Shown here in pieces: positions 1 to 6,008 of a DNA stretch of 13,333 nucleotides. Within the stretch, counting starts at the first letter, position 1; the number at the start of each line of letters is the position of its first letter. The DNA comes from JBAWAP01 sp049589355 (lineage in GTDB: Bacteria > Chloroflexota > Anaerolineae > VGOG01): assembly GCA_049589355.1 (NCBI GenBank), contig JBAWAP010000245.1, forward strand, positions 1 to 13,333, in the 5' to 3' direction. Below the pieces are notes generated by a model. That model was not told where the DNA came from and made no database searches. It saw only the letters and a list, made by a program, of their open reading frames with translations. The position numbers and the translations under genes were made by a program.

Positions 1-40
1 CTTCAGACTCACTCAACGCGAAGAGCCCAAACCTTCTGGT

Positions 41-141
41 AGAGAACCCATTGTGCCGCCATGAGGCCGATGGCGGCCTTATTTTACGGCACGGGATCGT
101 ATCCTCCGGGATTAAAGGGGTGGCAGCGACTGATGCGCTTG
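41..141. repeat. Direct repeat DR1 (copy of yidD 3' end plus hairpin)
   Basis: This 101-bp segment aligns without gaps to 1299-1399, with 13 mismatches by eye (about 87% identity). A core of 43 bp (86-128 against 1344-1386) is identical. The core is the antisense of the yidD C-terminal codons; the mismatches lie mainly in the flank beyond the stop codon. Similarity stops at about 141, a few bases from the stop codon of the small CxxC gene at 146. Together the two copies bracket the accessory cassette. Confidence 0.9.
55..77 (+). other. Hairpin in DR1, possible weak terminator
   Basis: GCCGCCAT at 55-62 pairs perfectly with ATGGCGGC at 70-77 around a 7-nt loop. On the plus strand it is followed by CTTATTTT, so it could act as a weak terminator for rightward transcription. 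The minus-strand reading has no U tract. The copy in DR2 keeps the stem through a paired substitution. Confidence 0.5.
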
Positions 142-143
142 CT
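84..143 (-). pseudogene. yidD 3'-end fragment (duplicate)
   Basis: Read on the minus strand, this stretch ends in the YidD C-terminal signature SRCHPFNPGGYDPVP followed by TAA at 86-84. Only about 19 to 20 codons resemble YidD. Upstream, the frame runs into the end of the small CxxC gene and the YidD match is lost, so there is no start or N-terminal half. The full-length yidD lies at 1342-1551. This is a broken copy, most simply the old 3' end of yidD displaced when the cassette between the repeats arrived. Ongoing gene conversion with the intact copy is an alternative reason for the identical core. Confidence 0.8.
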
Positions 144-145
144 TG

Positions 146-361
146 TCAAGTCATCACCACCTGACCACAGTCTCTGCAGAAGATGCCAAGCACTTCCAAC
201 GTCTCTTCAAAGTCCGAACCAAGCCAATCCACTTCGCTTTCCCATTCGTCACTCCAAGCCGATTCACAATGAAGGTCGAGGGGAGCCAGAAACGGGTAGG
301 CTCGCACTTCAACAACCCGCTGTAGAAAGCGCTCTACGTCGCCGCATTTTGGGCAAATCAT
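146..361 (-). CDS. Small protein with two CxxC pairs, function unknown
   Basis: A 71-residue protein. The ATG at 361 is preceded by GAGGAG with 8 nt spacing; a GTG at 364 is the alternative start. Near the N-terminus is a CPKCG knuckle and near the C-terminus a CRDCG knuckle, separated by about 55 acidic, tryptophan-containing residues. The two pairs could together bind one zinc ion, as in zinc ribbons. I do not recognise the family; it is not a convincing MqsA/YgiT antitoxin because no helix-turn-helix domain follows. It is the last gene of the accessory cassette, 88 nt after the DUF2442 gene, and its stop abuts the yidD fragment of DR1. The Shine-Dalgarno sequence and codon structure make it likely to be real; a metal-binding role is inferred from the cysteines alone. 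Confidence 0.65.
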   Translation of the reverse strand: MICPKCGDVERFLQRVVEVRAYPFLAPLDLHCESAWSDEWESEVDWLGSDFEETLEVLGIFCRDCGQVVMT

Positions 362-449
362 CACCGTCGCTCCTCATGAATTCCTGAATACTACATCCTC
401 AGGAGCACTTGACCTTCTCAATTCACTAGACAGTCGGGTGAAGCGGGGG

Positions 450-743
450 CTAGGCAGCCATTTGCTTTGCAAGTGCTGGCTCTTCCATCCAGGCAGGTGT
501 CAAACCATAGTAGAGAACGTCTGGGTCTATGTCCGCGCCGTTATCCCAGGCGATTGTGCCTCCTTCAACCTTCATGGAATGAAACATGGCTGGATCTTTC
601 CGTATAGGCTCGAAAATGGGGCCGTGCAGGTAGGGCTCAAGGTCAATCTCTTTTTGCGTGTCGTCTTCAAACTCCAGGCGCACTCTAAACTCTTCTAAAG
701 GCTCTACAGTTCGAACGCGTACCAAGCGTCCCAAGCGTTTCAT
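450..743 (-). CDS. DUF2442 family protein
   Basis: A 97-residue protein matching the DUF2442 pattern. It has an N-terminal beta-strand region with FRVRLEFEDDTQKEIDLEPYL, then the segment GPIFEPIRKDPAMF, then the family hallmark GGTIAWDNGADIDPDVLYYG. I chose the ATG at 743 because GGGAGG lies 10 nt upstream; a TTG at 770 is in frame but would place this Shine-Dalgarno sequence inside the gene. It starts 19 nt after the stop of the DUF4160 gene, so the two are almost certainly co-transcribed. DUF2442 and DUF4160 genes are often adjacent and have been proposed as toxin-antitoxin partners; which of the two would be the toxin is not settled. The role here rests on family association only. Confidence 0.88.
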   Translation of the reverse strand: MKRLGRLVRVRTVEPLEEFRVRLEFEDDTQKEIDLEPYLHGPIFEPIRKDPAMFHSMKVEGGTIAWDNGADIDPDVLYYGLTPAWMEEPALAKQMAA

Positions 744-762
744 ATCGAGGTTTCCTCCCTTC

Positions 763-1023
763 TCAGTCAAGTGGTTCTATGCTTCTCAACGTTAGGCCCT
801 GTCGCGCCCTGTCCCAATTCTCCATCAGTTCAGGCCGATGAAGAGTTGTCCATTCCACCACCAAAGCATGGGCGCGGCGTGGAAGTCTGCCCCTCAGAAC
901 TTCAATGGTCTCGATCTTGTAAAGGGCTTCATGCTCGCCATACTCAGCGTGGAAGTGAGGTGGCGAATGGTCATTATAGAACATGCGAATCACGATGCCA
1001 AAGAACTCACTGATGCGAGGCAA
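763..1023 (-). CDS. DUF4160 family protein
   Basis: An 86-residue protein with the DUF4160 signature: MPRISEFFGIVIRMFYNDH at the N-terminus, then PPHFHAEYGEHEA with the histidine-rich PPHFHA motif, then GRLPRRAHALVVEW and LHRPELMENW. The start is TTG at 1023, inside the end of the DUF433 gene (17-nt overlap), with GGGAGAG a few bases upstream; the protein begins exactly where the family normally begins. Overlap with DUF433 and close spacing to DUF2442 point to one translationally coupled unit. The family is linked to toxin-antitoxin loci by gene neighbourhood, usually next to DUF2442. No enzymatic activity can be assigned from the sequence; the HxH motif could bind metal. Confidence 0.9.
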   Translation of the reverse strand: MPRISEFFGIVIRMFYNDHSPPHFHAEYGEHEALYKIETIEVLRGRLPRRAHALVVEWTTLHRPELMENWDRARQGLTLRSIEPLD

Positions 1024-1282
1024 ATTCTCTCCCTATGCCCAAGGTTCCCACAACTGTCTCGGCAACCGGGTAAACCACATCGGCTCGCAAAGCCTCGGCA
1101 GCGAAAGTCAGTGCTGCCTGGATCGCCTCGCGGGTCAGCCAGGGGTGGGCGTCAAGAATCTGTTCGACGGTTTCACCAGCAGCCAGCTTCTCTAGAATCA
1201 GCTCGACGGTGATACGCGTCCCGGCGATGACGGGTTTGCCCATCATCACTGCTGGGTCTGATACGATCAACCTCTTTTGCAT
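1007..1282 (-). CDS. DUF433 family protein (antitoxin-like)
   Basis: A 91-residue protein with the DUF433 signature: VSDPAVMMGKPVIAGTRITV, then ELILEKLAAGETVEQILDAHPWLTR in three short stretches, then an AALTFAAEALR helix. The family carries a winged-helix or HTH-like DNA-binding fold and is usually the antitoxin next to a DUF5615 PIN-like nuclease. I chose the ATG at 1282 because GAGGAG lies just upstream; the in-frame ATG at 1297 forms part of that Shine-Dalgarno sequence. It is the first gene of the cassette, about 60 nt after yidD. The usual DUF5615 partner is missing: the next gene, overlapping by 17 nt, encodes a DUF4160 protein. It may repress its own operon, but no promoter is visible between it and yidD. 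Confidence 0.9.
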   Translation of the reverse strand: MQKRLIVSDPAVMMGKPVIAGTRITVELILEKLAAGETVEQILDAHPWLTREAIQAALTFAAEALRADVVYPVAETVVGTLGIGREFASHQ

Positions 1283-1298
1283 TTCTATACTCCTCATC

Positions 1299-1399
1299 AG
1301 AGAACTCCCTGTGCCACCAAGAGGCTAATGGTGGCTTTGTTTCACGGCACGGGATCGTATCCTCCGGGATTAAAGGGGTGGCAGCGGCTGAGGCGCTTG
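1299..1399. repeat. Direct repeat DR2 (3' end of intact yidD plus hairpin)
   Basis: Partner of DR1 with a constant offset of 1258 bp and no indels. The segment covers the last codons of the intact yidD, its TGA stop (1344-1342), a hairpin and the leader of the DUF433 gene. Divergence outside the 43-bp identical core indicates that the duplication is not recent. Confidence 0.9.
1313..1335 (+). other. Hairpin in DR2, possible weak terminator
   Basis: GCCACCA (1313-1319) pairs with TGGTGGC (1329-1335). It corresponds to the DR1 hairpin: the G58-C74 pair there is A1316-T1332 here, a compensatory change, while the innermost pair is lost. The plus-strand reading continues TTTGTTT, so weak rightward termination is possible. 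Confidence 0.5.
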
Positions 1400-1551
1400 A
1401 CGGCCATCCAGCTACCCTTCAGGAGTCCGTACTTCTCAATGGCTTCGTATCCGTACTGTGAGCAAGAGGGTTCGAAACGACAGGTAGGGGGCAAAGCACG
1501 GGAGAAAGTGCTTTGATACAGTTTGATGGTGCTTAGGACGATGGTTTTCAA
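1342..1551 (-). CDS. yidD: Membrane protein insertion efficiency factor YidD
   Basis: A 69-residue protein with the full YidD pattern: an amphipathic N-terminus (TIVLSTIKLYQ), PTCRFEPSCSQYGYEAIEKYG with its clustered cysteines, and the C-terminal KRLSRCHPFNPGGYDPVP. YidD is a small membrane-associated protein that helps YidC-dependent insertion of inner-membrane proteins. No ATG lies upstream of the conserved part; the TTG at 1551, 8 nt after the rnpA stop codon, is the best start and gives the usual family length. Order rpmH-rnpA-yidD is the conserved one. The usual next gene, yidC, does not follow; the accessory cassette does. The last codons are duplicated at 84-143. Confidence 0.93.
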   Translation of the reverse strand: MKTIVLSTIKLYQSTFSRALPPTCRFEPSCSQYGYEAIEKYGLLKGSWMAVKRLSRCHPFNPGGYDPVP

Positions 1552-1559
1552 CGCAGATC

Positions 1560-1916
1560 CTATCCCATTTCCCCACTGGCCACTTTCAGCAAACCAGCCC
1601 GTCTCAACAACTGCTCGACGGCCTGGTCTACTTGTTTGAAGTCTGCTTCCCGTATGGGATGGCGAGCGATGAATACTAGATCCCAACCAACTTTGATGTC
1701 CCCCTGGTGAAGCCTCGCCGCCTCCCGCATGAGGCGCTTGGCCCGGTTACGAATCACAGCTTTGCCCACCCAGTGACTGACAGAGAAGCCAAAGCGGCTA
1801 TGCCCTAAGTCGTTGGGTAAGGCACATAGGACTAGCAAGGGATGGGTCCAGGAACGCCCCTCCCGACGCACTCGCTGAAACTGTTTGTTGCTTCTCAAAC
1901 GGTATCTTTTCTTCAA
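1560..1916 (-). CDS. rnpA: Ribonuclease P protein component
   Basis: A 118-residue protein, normal for RnpA. It shows the basic N-terminus KKRYRLRSNKQFQRV, the RFGFSVS strand (residues 41-47) and the RNRAKR motif (56-61) that contacts the catalytic RNA and precursor tRNA leader. It is the protein subunit of RNase P, which removes 5' leaders from pre-tRNAs. The start is TTG at 1916; an in-frame stop lies two codons upstream, which excludes an earlier start, and the ribosome binding site (GAGGG directly before the TTG) is poorly spaced. It follows rpmH after 38 nt and precedes yidD by 8 nt. Expression probably comes from the promoter ahead of rpmH. Confidence 0.95.
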   Translation of the reverse strand: MKKRYRLRSNKQFQRVRREGRSWTHPLLVLCALPNDLGHSRFGFSVSHWVGKAVIRNRAKRLMREAARLHQGDIKVGWDLVFIARHPIREADFKQVDQAVEQLLRRAGLLKVASGEMG

Positions 1917-1954
1917 CCCTCAACTTATGGCTCGCCTGACGTGCTTGCTGCCGG

Positions 1955-2107
1955 CTATTTCTTGTACTTTCGCGGCGCCAGTCTCTTTCTCCCCTTAAGC
2001 CTACGGGACTTGAGGACCTCGCGTCCGTCCCTGGTGCTCATCCGAGCTCGAAAACCGTGAACTCGCTGACGTCGTCTTTTCTTGGGTTGATAGGTACGCT
2101 TAGGCAT
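1955..2107 (-). CDS. rpmH: 50S ribosomal protein L34
   Basis: A 50-residue, very basic protein starting MPKRTYQPKKRRRQRVHGF and continuing with FRARMSTRDGREVLKSRR and GRKRLAPRK, the unmistakable L34 pattern. It is slightly longer than the common 44 to 46 residues because of extra basic residues near the N-terminus and a KYKK tail. The ATG at 2107 has a GAGGTGAG ribosome binding site at proper distance. It is the first gene of the rpmH-rnpA-yidD unit, directly behind a near-perfect promoter. Confidence 0.97.
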   Translation of the reverse strand: MPKRTYQPKKRRRQRVHGFRARMSTRDGREVLKSRRLKGRKRLAPRKYKK

Positions 2108-2143
2108 TAACTTCTCACCTCGAAAATTATATTCTCATCGCCT

Positions 2144-2171
2144 ATTATACTGTTTTGACGCTCTATGTCAA
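2144..2171 (-). promoter_or_regulatory. Sigma-70 promoter for rpmH-rnpA-yidD
   Basis: On the minus strand TTGACA (2171-2166) and TATAAT (2149-2144) are separated by 16 bp, both perfect consensus hexamers. The -35 box overlaps the TGA stop codon of the upstream phosphoribosyltransferase gene. TTTGAC (2153-2158) and GTCAAA (2167-2172) form an inverted repeat over the -35 and spacer, which could be an operator or a weak hairpin at the end of the upstream transcript. The leader to rpmH is about 30 nt. Confidence 0.85.
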
Positions 2172-3181
2172 ACTTTGAACTTCGATAACTCCACCTTTTT
2201 GAGGCGGGGGTTGTGGGTGATGCCTGGGATGCGGCCCCGCTTTGCCAGGGCCTTTCCAGCCACCACCTTTAAGTCACCGGTGAAATCTATCGGTCTGGCA
2301 CCGCTGATGTAGCTTCCAACCCCATAGCCATCTACGGGGGCGCCCTCGGCGGTGAACAGCCGAATTCGCTCCGGCGTGATGCCTCCGCTGACAAAGATCT
2401 TAACATTTGAAAAGCCGGCTTGGTCGAGGCGAGCCCTCACCTCCTTGACCAGATCGGGGGTGACACGACCCCGCTCGGGCGGGGTGTCCAGGCGCACGCC
2501 CCAGAGCCGATCACCCATGGCCTCAGCTACCCGCAGGCTCTCCTCCGCCTCGTCCTTGAAGGTGTCCACCAAGGCGATGCGGGGGAACTCCGGCGGCATG
2601 TGTCTGTCGAAGGCCTCTGTGGCTTTCACCGTATCGCCAAAGATGAGGATCATGGCGTGGGGGATGGTCCCTGCGGGAGCTTTGCCGGCCAGCTTGGCTC
2701 CGGCGGTGGTAGCGCCAGTTACGCACCCCCCCACAATGGCCGCGTATTCCATCCTGGCCGAGACATCGGGGTGAACATGACGAGCACCGAAGCCGATGAT
2801 GGGAGTGCCTTCCGCTGCCTCGACGCACTCCCGCGCCGCCGTGGCCCAACCGCTCTCGTGGGCCAGGATGCCCAAAATGGCCGTCTCGTAGAGGCCAAAG
2901 GAGCTGTAGGAGGCAGTGATGCGCAGGACGATCTCGCCCTCGCTCATGGGCTCGCCCTCGTCAAGGGTCCAGATCTCAGCATCCTCAGGCAGGACGGTGG
3001 TCAGCAGATCCAGAACCTCTTTGATGCCGCAGAAAGTGCCAGCTCTGCCGGGGAAGATCTCCATGGTCACCACCGGGTCCAGTCCTTCCTTTTGCAGGAT
3101 GGTCTGGGTGCGGGCGAAGTAGACGTCGGCCTGGTCTTCCGAGAGGGCCAGATGGATTGAATGGGCAGTCTTCTGGGTCAT
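2168..3181 (-). CDS. pncB: Nicotinate phosphoribosyltransferase
   Basis: A 337-residue soluble enzyme of the nicotinate/quinolinate phosphoribosyltransferase fold. It makes nicotinate mononucleotide from nicotinate and PRPP with ATP hydrolysis, the committed step of Preiss-Handler NAD salvage. Visible motifs are FGARHVH (131-137, with the histidines of the phosphorylated active-site region), GTIPHA (171-176), VDTFKDE (205-211), GVRLDT (228-233), VSGGI (264-268) and YGVGSYI (286-292). The length is nearer the short bacterial type than E. coli PncB. I chose the ATG at 3181, with GAGAGGAG about 10 nt upstream; an upstream in-frame extension would overlap the preceding gene and adds no conserved sequence. 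It lies 16 nt after the nicotinamidase-like gene, which would supply its substrate. Confidence 0.9.
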   Translation of the reverse strand: MTQKTAHSIHLALSEDQADVYFARTQTILQKEGLDPVVTMEIFPGRAGTFCGIKEVLDLLTTVLPEDAEIWTLDEGEPMSEGEIVLRITASYSSFGLYETAILGILAHESGWATAARECVEAAEGTPIIGFGARHVHPDVSARMEYAAIVGGCVTGATTAGAKLAGKAPAGTIPHAMILIFGDTVKATEAFDRHMPPEFPRIALVDTFKDEAEESLRVAEAMGDRLWGVRLDTPPERGRVTPDLVKEVRARLDQAGFSNVKIFVSGGITPERIRLFTAEGAPVDGYGVGSYISGARPIDFTGDLKVVAGKALAKRGRIPGITHNPRLKKVELSKFKV

Positions 3182-3197
3182 CGGTGCGTTTCTCCTC

Positions 3198-4232
3198 TCA
3201 AAGCCTGATGCCAGGCCAACTATCAATGGGATCGGTTGAATGTACAACATGCATTCCCGCGCCAGCAAATCTCTGAAATGCTGCGTCCGCTTCATCCGTA
3301 TAGTCCATAATTCCGGGTACAACTACTGAAGAGGTGCAATCTTCCAGTAGATACACTTTCTCGGCCAACTCCTCATCTCGGACGCAAATGTCTTGCAGCA
3401 GATCGTCAATTGTCCAGGCCACGCAGTGGCTCTTGGCCTGTCCAGCGATGATGACGGCATCGAACTGCAAGAGCTTCTCGATGAATTTGACATTTTTCTG
3501 GGCAATCGGCTCTCCGTCCGGACCCTCCAGCACCTCTGGGCCGAGGACCGAATAATGCTCGGTAAAAGGATTGTCTCCTTTGACTTGAAAACTCGTCTGA
3601 CTGTACCGTGCTATGCTGTGGAAGAAGATGGTTTCCTCAACAGCCGGGACAAGGGCATGACCGATGCTTCCTAGCATAACATGATAGGGCCAGATGGTCA
3701 GATCATATTTGCCACCCTCTTTCAACGTCTTGGTATAGTTTAGAAGGTGTCGCTGGGCGTAGTCCGCATCAATCCCAAGACTAGGGCCAAGGGCAGGGTT
3801 GAACTTCCACTGACCTTTCTCTACATCCTCCTCCGAGATGAGAGTAAAAGGTGCCGGATGTTCGCCTTTGTCGTTGACCCAAAATACGGTATGGAAAATC
3901 TGCATCGCCTGGTGCGTGTCCATCGTCGGACAAATCTGCGTCATCACATCCAGGTTCCGGTAGATGAATTCACACAGCCTTCGATTGTCATCAACCGCTC
4001 CTGCCCCGGAACGTCCGCCAACAAACAATTCGAAGCCGGGGATACAAAACGTGTTTTGCACATCTACCGCCACTAGACAGATTTTGAATCTGTCATTGGC
4101 CGCGGGCTGGATGTCATGTTGCTTCGCCCACCTCTCGGCCTCCTCAGCCCGTTCCTGATAGGGAACTTTCCAAACCTCACCAACTTTGTCTGGATCGAAG
4201 TGAGCTGGAATAGGAAGTTCACGGTGTGCCAT
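3198..4232 (-). CDS. Nicotinamidase-like cysteine hydrolase (isochorismatase family)
   Basis: A 344-residue protein of the isochorismatase superfamily, predicted to hydrolyse nicotinamide to nicotinate and ammonia. The catalytic triad can be placed: Asp57 in VAVDVQNTF, Lys218 in VKGDNPFTEHYS and Cys270 in GQAKSHCVAW. Metal ligands are likely Asp105 and His107 in MDTHQ. WPYH (181-184) is also typical. The protein is much longer than the usual 180 to 220 residues, with an N-terminal extension of about 45 residues and inserts before the lysine. I chose the ATG at 4232, with AGGAGG 9 nt upstream; the ATG at 4241 touches that Shine-Dalgarno sequence. Its G+C is visibly lower (about 50% in sampled lines) than in both neighbours (above 60%), a hint of separate origin. 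Adjacency to nicotinate phosphoribosyltransferase supports the substrate; other amidase specificities are possible. Confidence 0.85.
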   Translation of the reverse strand: MAHRELPIPAHFDPDKVGEVWKVPYQERAEEAERWAKQHDIQPAANDRFKICLVAVDVQNTFCIPGFELFVGGRSGAGAVDDNRRLCEFIYRNLDVMTQICPTMDTHQAMQIFHTVFWVNDKGEHPAPFTLISEEDVEKGQWKFNPALGPSLGIDADYAQRHLLNYTKTLKEGGKYDLTIWPYHVMLGSIGHALVPAVEETIFFHSIARYSQTSFQVKGDNPFTEHYSVLGPEVLEGPDGEPIAQKNVKFIEKLLQFDAVIIAGQAKSHCVAWTIDDLLQDICVRDEELAEKVYLLEDCTSSVVVPGIMDYTDEADAAFQRFAGAGMHVVHSTDPIDSWPGIRL

Positions 4233-4254
4233 ATCTAACATCCTCCTTTTCTGA

Positions 4255-5535
4255 CTACTCGCTTACTCGCTCGATCTTAGCTCCCAGAGCCTGAAGCTTC
4301 TCCTCAATCCTCTCGTACCCCCGGTCTATCTGGCCGATGTTGCGAATCACGCTTCGGCCCTCGGCGCAGAGGGTGGCGATGAGCAGGGCCATGCCGGCCC
4401 GGATGTCTGGGCTCTCTAACCGCTCGCCGTGCAGCTTAGACGGACCCACTACCACTGCCCGGTAGGGATCGCAGAGGATGATGCACGCGCCCATGGAGAT
4501 CAGCTTGTCCACGAAGTATAGCCGGCCTTCGTACATCTTCTCGTGGATGAGGATTGTGCCCTTGGCCTGAGTGGCTACTACCACCGCGATGCTCATCATG
4601 TCCGTGGGGAAAGCTGGCCAGATGCCGTTGTCTATCTTGGGAACAGCCCCGTGAGCCTCGGGGACAGCCTTTAGTTCTTGCTCACCAGGCACGAAAACGT
4701 CTTCTCCTCGGATCTCTACTCTAACCCCCAAACGTTCTAACATAAGCCTAGTCATGCGCAAGTGCTCAGGCACGGCTTTTTTGATGAGGAGTTCGCCACG
4801 TGTCACTGCCGCCAGTCCGATGAAGCTACCCACCTCTAGATAGTCGGAGGCGATCCAGCAAGTGCCGCCCCTGAGCTTTTTAACCCCTTGAATGGTCAGG
4901 GTGTTGGAGCCGATGCCGGAGATTTGGGCGCCGATACTGTTAAGAAAGCGGGCCAGGTCCTGGACGTGGGGCTCGCAGGCTGCGTTGTGGATGACAGTGG
5001 TCCCCTCGGCGAGACAGGCAGCCATGATGGTATTCTCCGTACCGGTCACGCTGGCCTCATCGAGGAGTATATCCTGGCCACGCAGTTTGTCAACCTTCAT
5101 CATGTATCCAGCGTCTACCTCGATCTCAGCCCCTAACGCGCGCAAGGCGGCCAGGTGGGTGTCCACCCGCCGGCGGCCAATGACATCCCCGCCAGGCAGA
5201 GGAAGGTCAATGTGGCCGCAGCGGGCCAGCATGGGCCCTGCGAAGAGGAAGGAGGCTCTGATCTCCCGACAGAGGTCGGGATCCAAGCGCGTGGCAGCCA
5301 AACCCTTGGCTTGAACGGTCACTTCGTGATCCCCGCTCCATTCGATGTCCACACCGATATCAGCCATGATGGCTAACATGGTCTCCACATCCTTGATCTG
5401 GGGCACGTTCTTGAGCACAACCTTTTGATCGGTCAAGAGCGTGGCTGCCAGGAGGGCCAGGGCCCCATTTTTGTTGCCGCTCGGAACCACCACCCCGTTG
5501 AGCGGGTGCCCACCTTCGATCACAAATTTCTCCAT
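4255..5535 (-). CDS. murA: UDP-N-acetylglucosamine 1-carboxyvinyltransferase MurA
   Basis: A 426-residue cytoplasmic enzyme that transfers enolpyruvate from PEP to UDP-GlcNAc, the first committed step of peptidoglycan synthesis. Seen are the N-terminal GNKNGALALLAATLL (Lys22), REIRASFLFAGPMLAR (90-105), LPGGDVIGRRRVDTH (113-127), FPTDMM (catalytic Asp312) and the C-terminal DIRAGMALLIATL and IGQIDRGYERIEEKL. The length is standard. The residue matching E. coli Cys115, the target of fosfomycin, is Asp117; MurA of Mycobacterium tuberculosis and Chlamydia also have Asp and are fosfomycin-insensitive. The ATG at 5535 shares its A with the TGA of the upstream gene (TGATG), so translation is probably coupled. 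It lies 22 nt before the nicotinamidase-like gene. Confidence 0.96.
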   Translation of the reverse strand: MEKFVIEGGHPLNGVVVPSGNKNGALALLAATLLTDQKVVLKNVPQIKDVETMLAIMADIGVDIEWSGDHEVTVQAKGLAATRLDPDLCREIRASFLFAGPMLARCGHIDLPLPGGDVIGRRRVDTHLAALRALGAEIEVDAGYMMKVDKLRGQDILLDEASVTGTENTIMAACLAEGTTVIHNAACEPHVQDLARFLNSIGAQISGIGSNTLTIQGVKKLRGGTCWIASDYLEVGSFIGLAAVTRGELLIKKAVPEHLRMTRLMLERLGVRVEIRGEDVFVPGEQELKAVPEAHGAVPKIDNGIWPAFPTDMMSIAVVVATQAKGTILIHEKMYEGRLYFVDKLISMGACIILCDPYRAVVVGPSKLHGERLESPDIRAGMALLIATLCAEGRSVIRNIGQIDRGYERIEEKLQALGAKIERVSE

Positions 5536-6008
5536 CAGATTGGGAGTCCTTTCTTTAGTATCTTTAGCCAGTCGGCTATCTCCGGCTGCAGGTCTGCTTC
5601 CCGCCGGGAGAGGAAATCGCCAATGGCTGCCCAATCGGGCTCGAGTCTGTAGATGTAGTGGTTTTTCTCGACCTCTTGCATCTCGATGGCCGCCAGTCGG
5701 GGCTTGACCAGATGATGGATTAAGAGGTCGAGCCCTTGATCTTCCTGAGGGTTGGCCGTATCGAAGTACAGCCAGCGTTGCGGCGACAAGAGCTCTCGCT
5801 GCCGCAGATACAACAGGCAGAGCTGTAAGTTAGCAGCTTCCAACAGCCTGTCCAGTTTGAGGAGTTGCTCGCTGATTTCGGCCAGGCGCGCTTCATAACG
5901 GGCGATCGTGGCCTTGCGTCGGGCTAGTTCCCTTTCCACAAAGCTCGTACCAAAGAGGCGGTCAATGATGACTAAGCTTGCCAACAATATCCTATTGCCT
6001 ATCCTCAT
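5535..6008 (-). CDS. Hypothetical coiled-coil protein between DUF62 and murA
   Basis: A 157-residue protein of unknown function. The first about 20 residues are hydrophobic (ILLASLVIIDRLFG) and may be a short membrane anchor. Residues about 25 to 65 are heptad-like and rich in Glu, Arg, Leu and Ala, suggesting a coiled coil. The C-terminal part (from about 85) ends in IADWLKILKKG and could be a small helical or winged-helix domain. The ATG at 6008 overlaps the end of the SAM hydrolase gene by 17 nt, and the stop overlaps the murA start by one base. No strong Shine-Dalgarno sequence is seen, fitting translational coupling. Tight packing suggests a function tied to the murA operon; nothing in the sequence identifies it. 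Confidence 0.75.
   Translation of the reverse strand: MRIGNRILLASLVIIDRLFGTSFVERELARRKATIARYEARLAEISEQLLKLDRLLEAANLQLCLLYLRQRELLSPQRWLYFDTANPQEDQGLDLLIHHLVKPRLAAIEMQEVEKNHYIYRLEPDWAAIGDFLSRREADLQPEIADWLKILKKGLPI

Noticed and set aside
55..77. Integron attC site as an explanation of the repeat hairpins.
   Set aside because: The flanking GTTRRRY core and the two-part imperfect arms of attC sites are not present.
61..387. Plus-strand frame of 108 codons through DR1.
   Set aside because: It is antisense to the yidD fragment and the CxxC gene and shows no start signal.
2420..3160. Open frame of 246 codons antisense to the nicotinate phosphoribosyltransferase gene.
   Set aside because: The minus-strand gene has clear enzyme motifs over the full stretch; the plus-strand product has no recognisable pattern.
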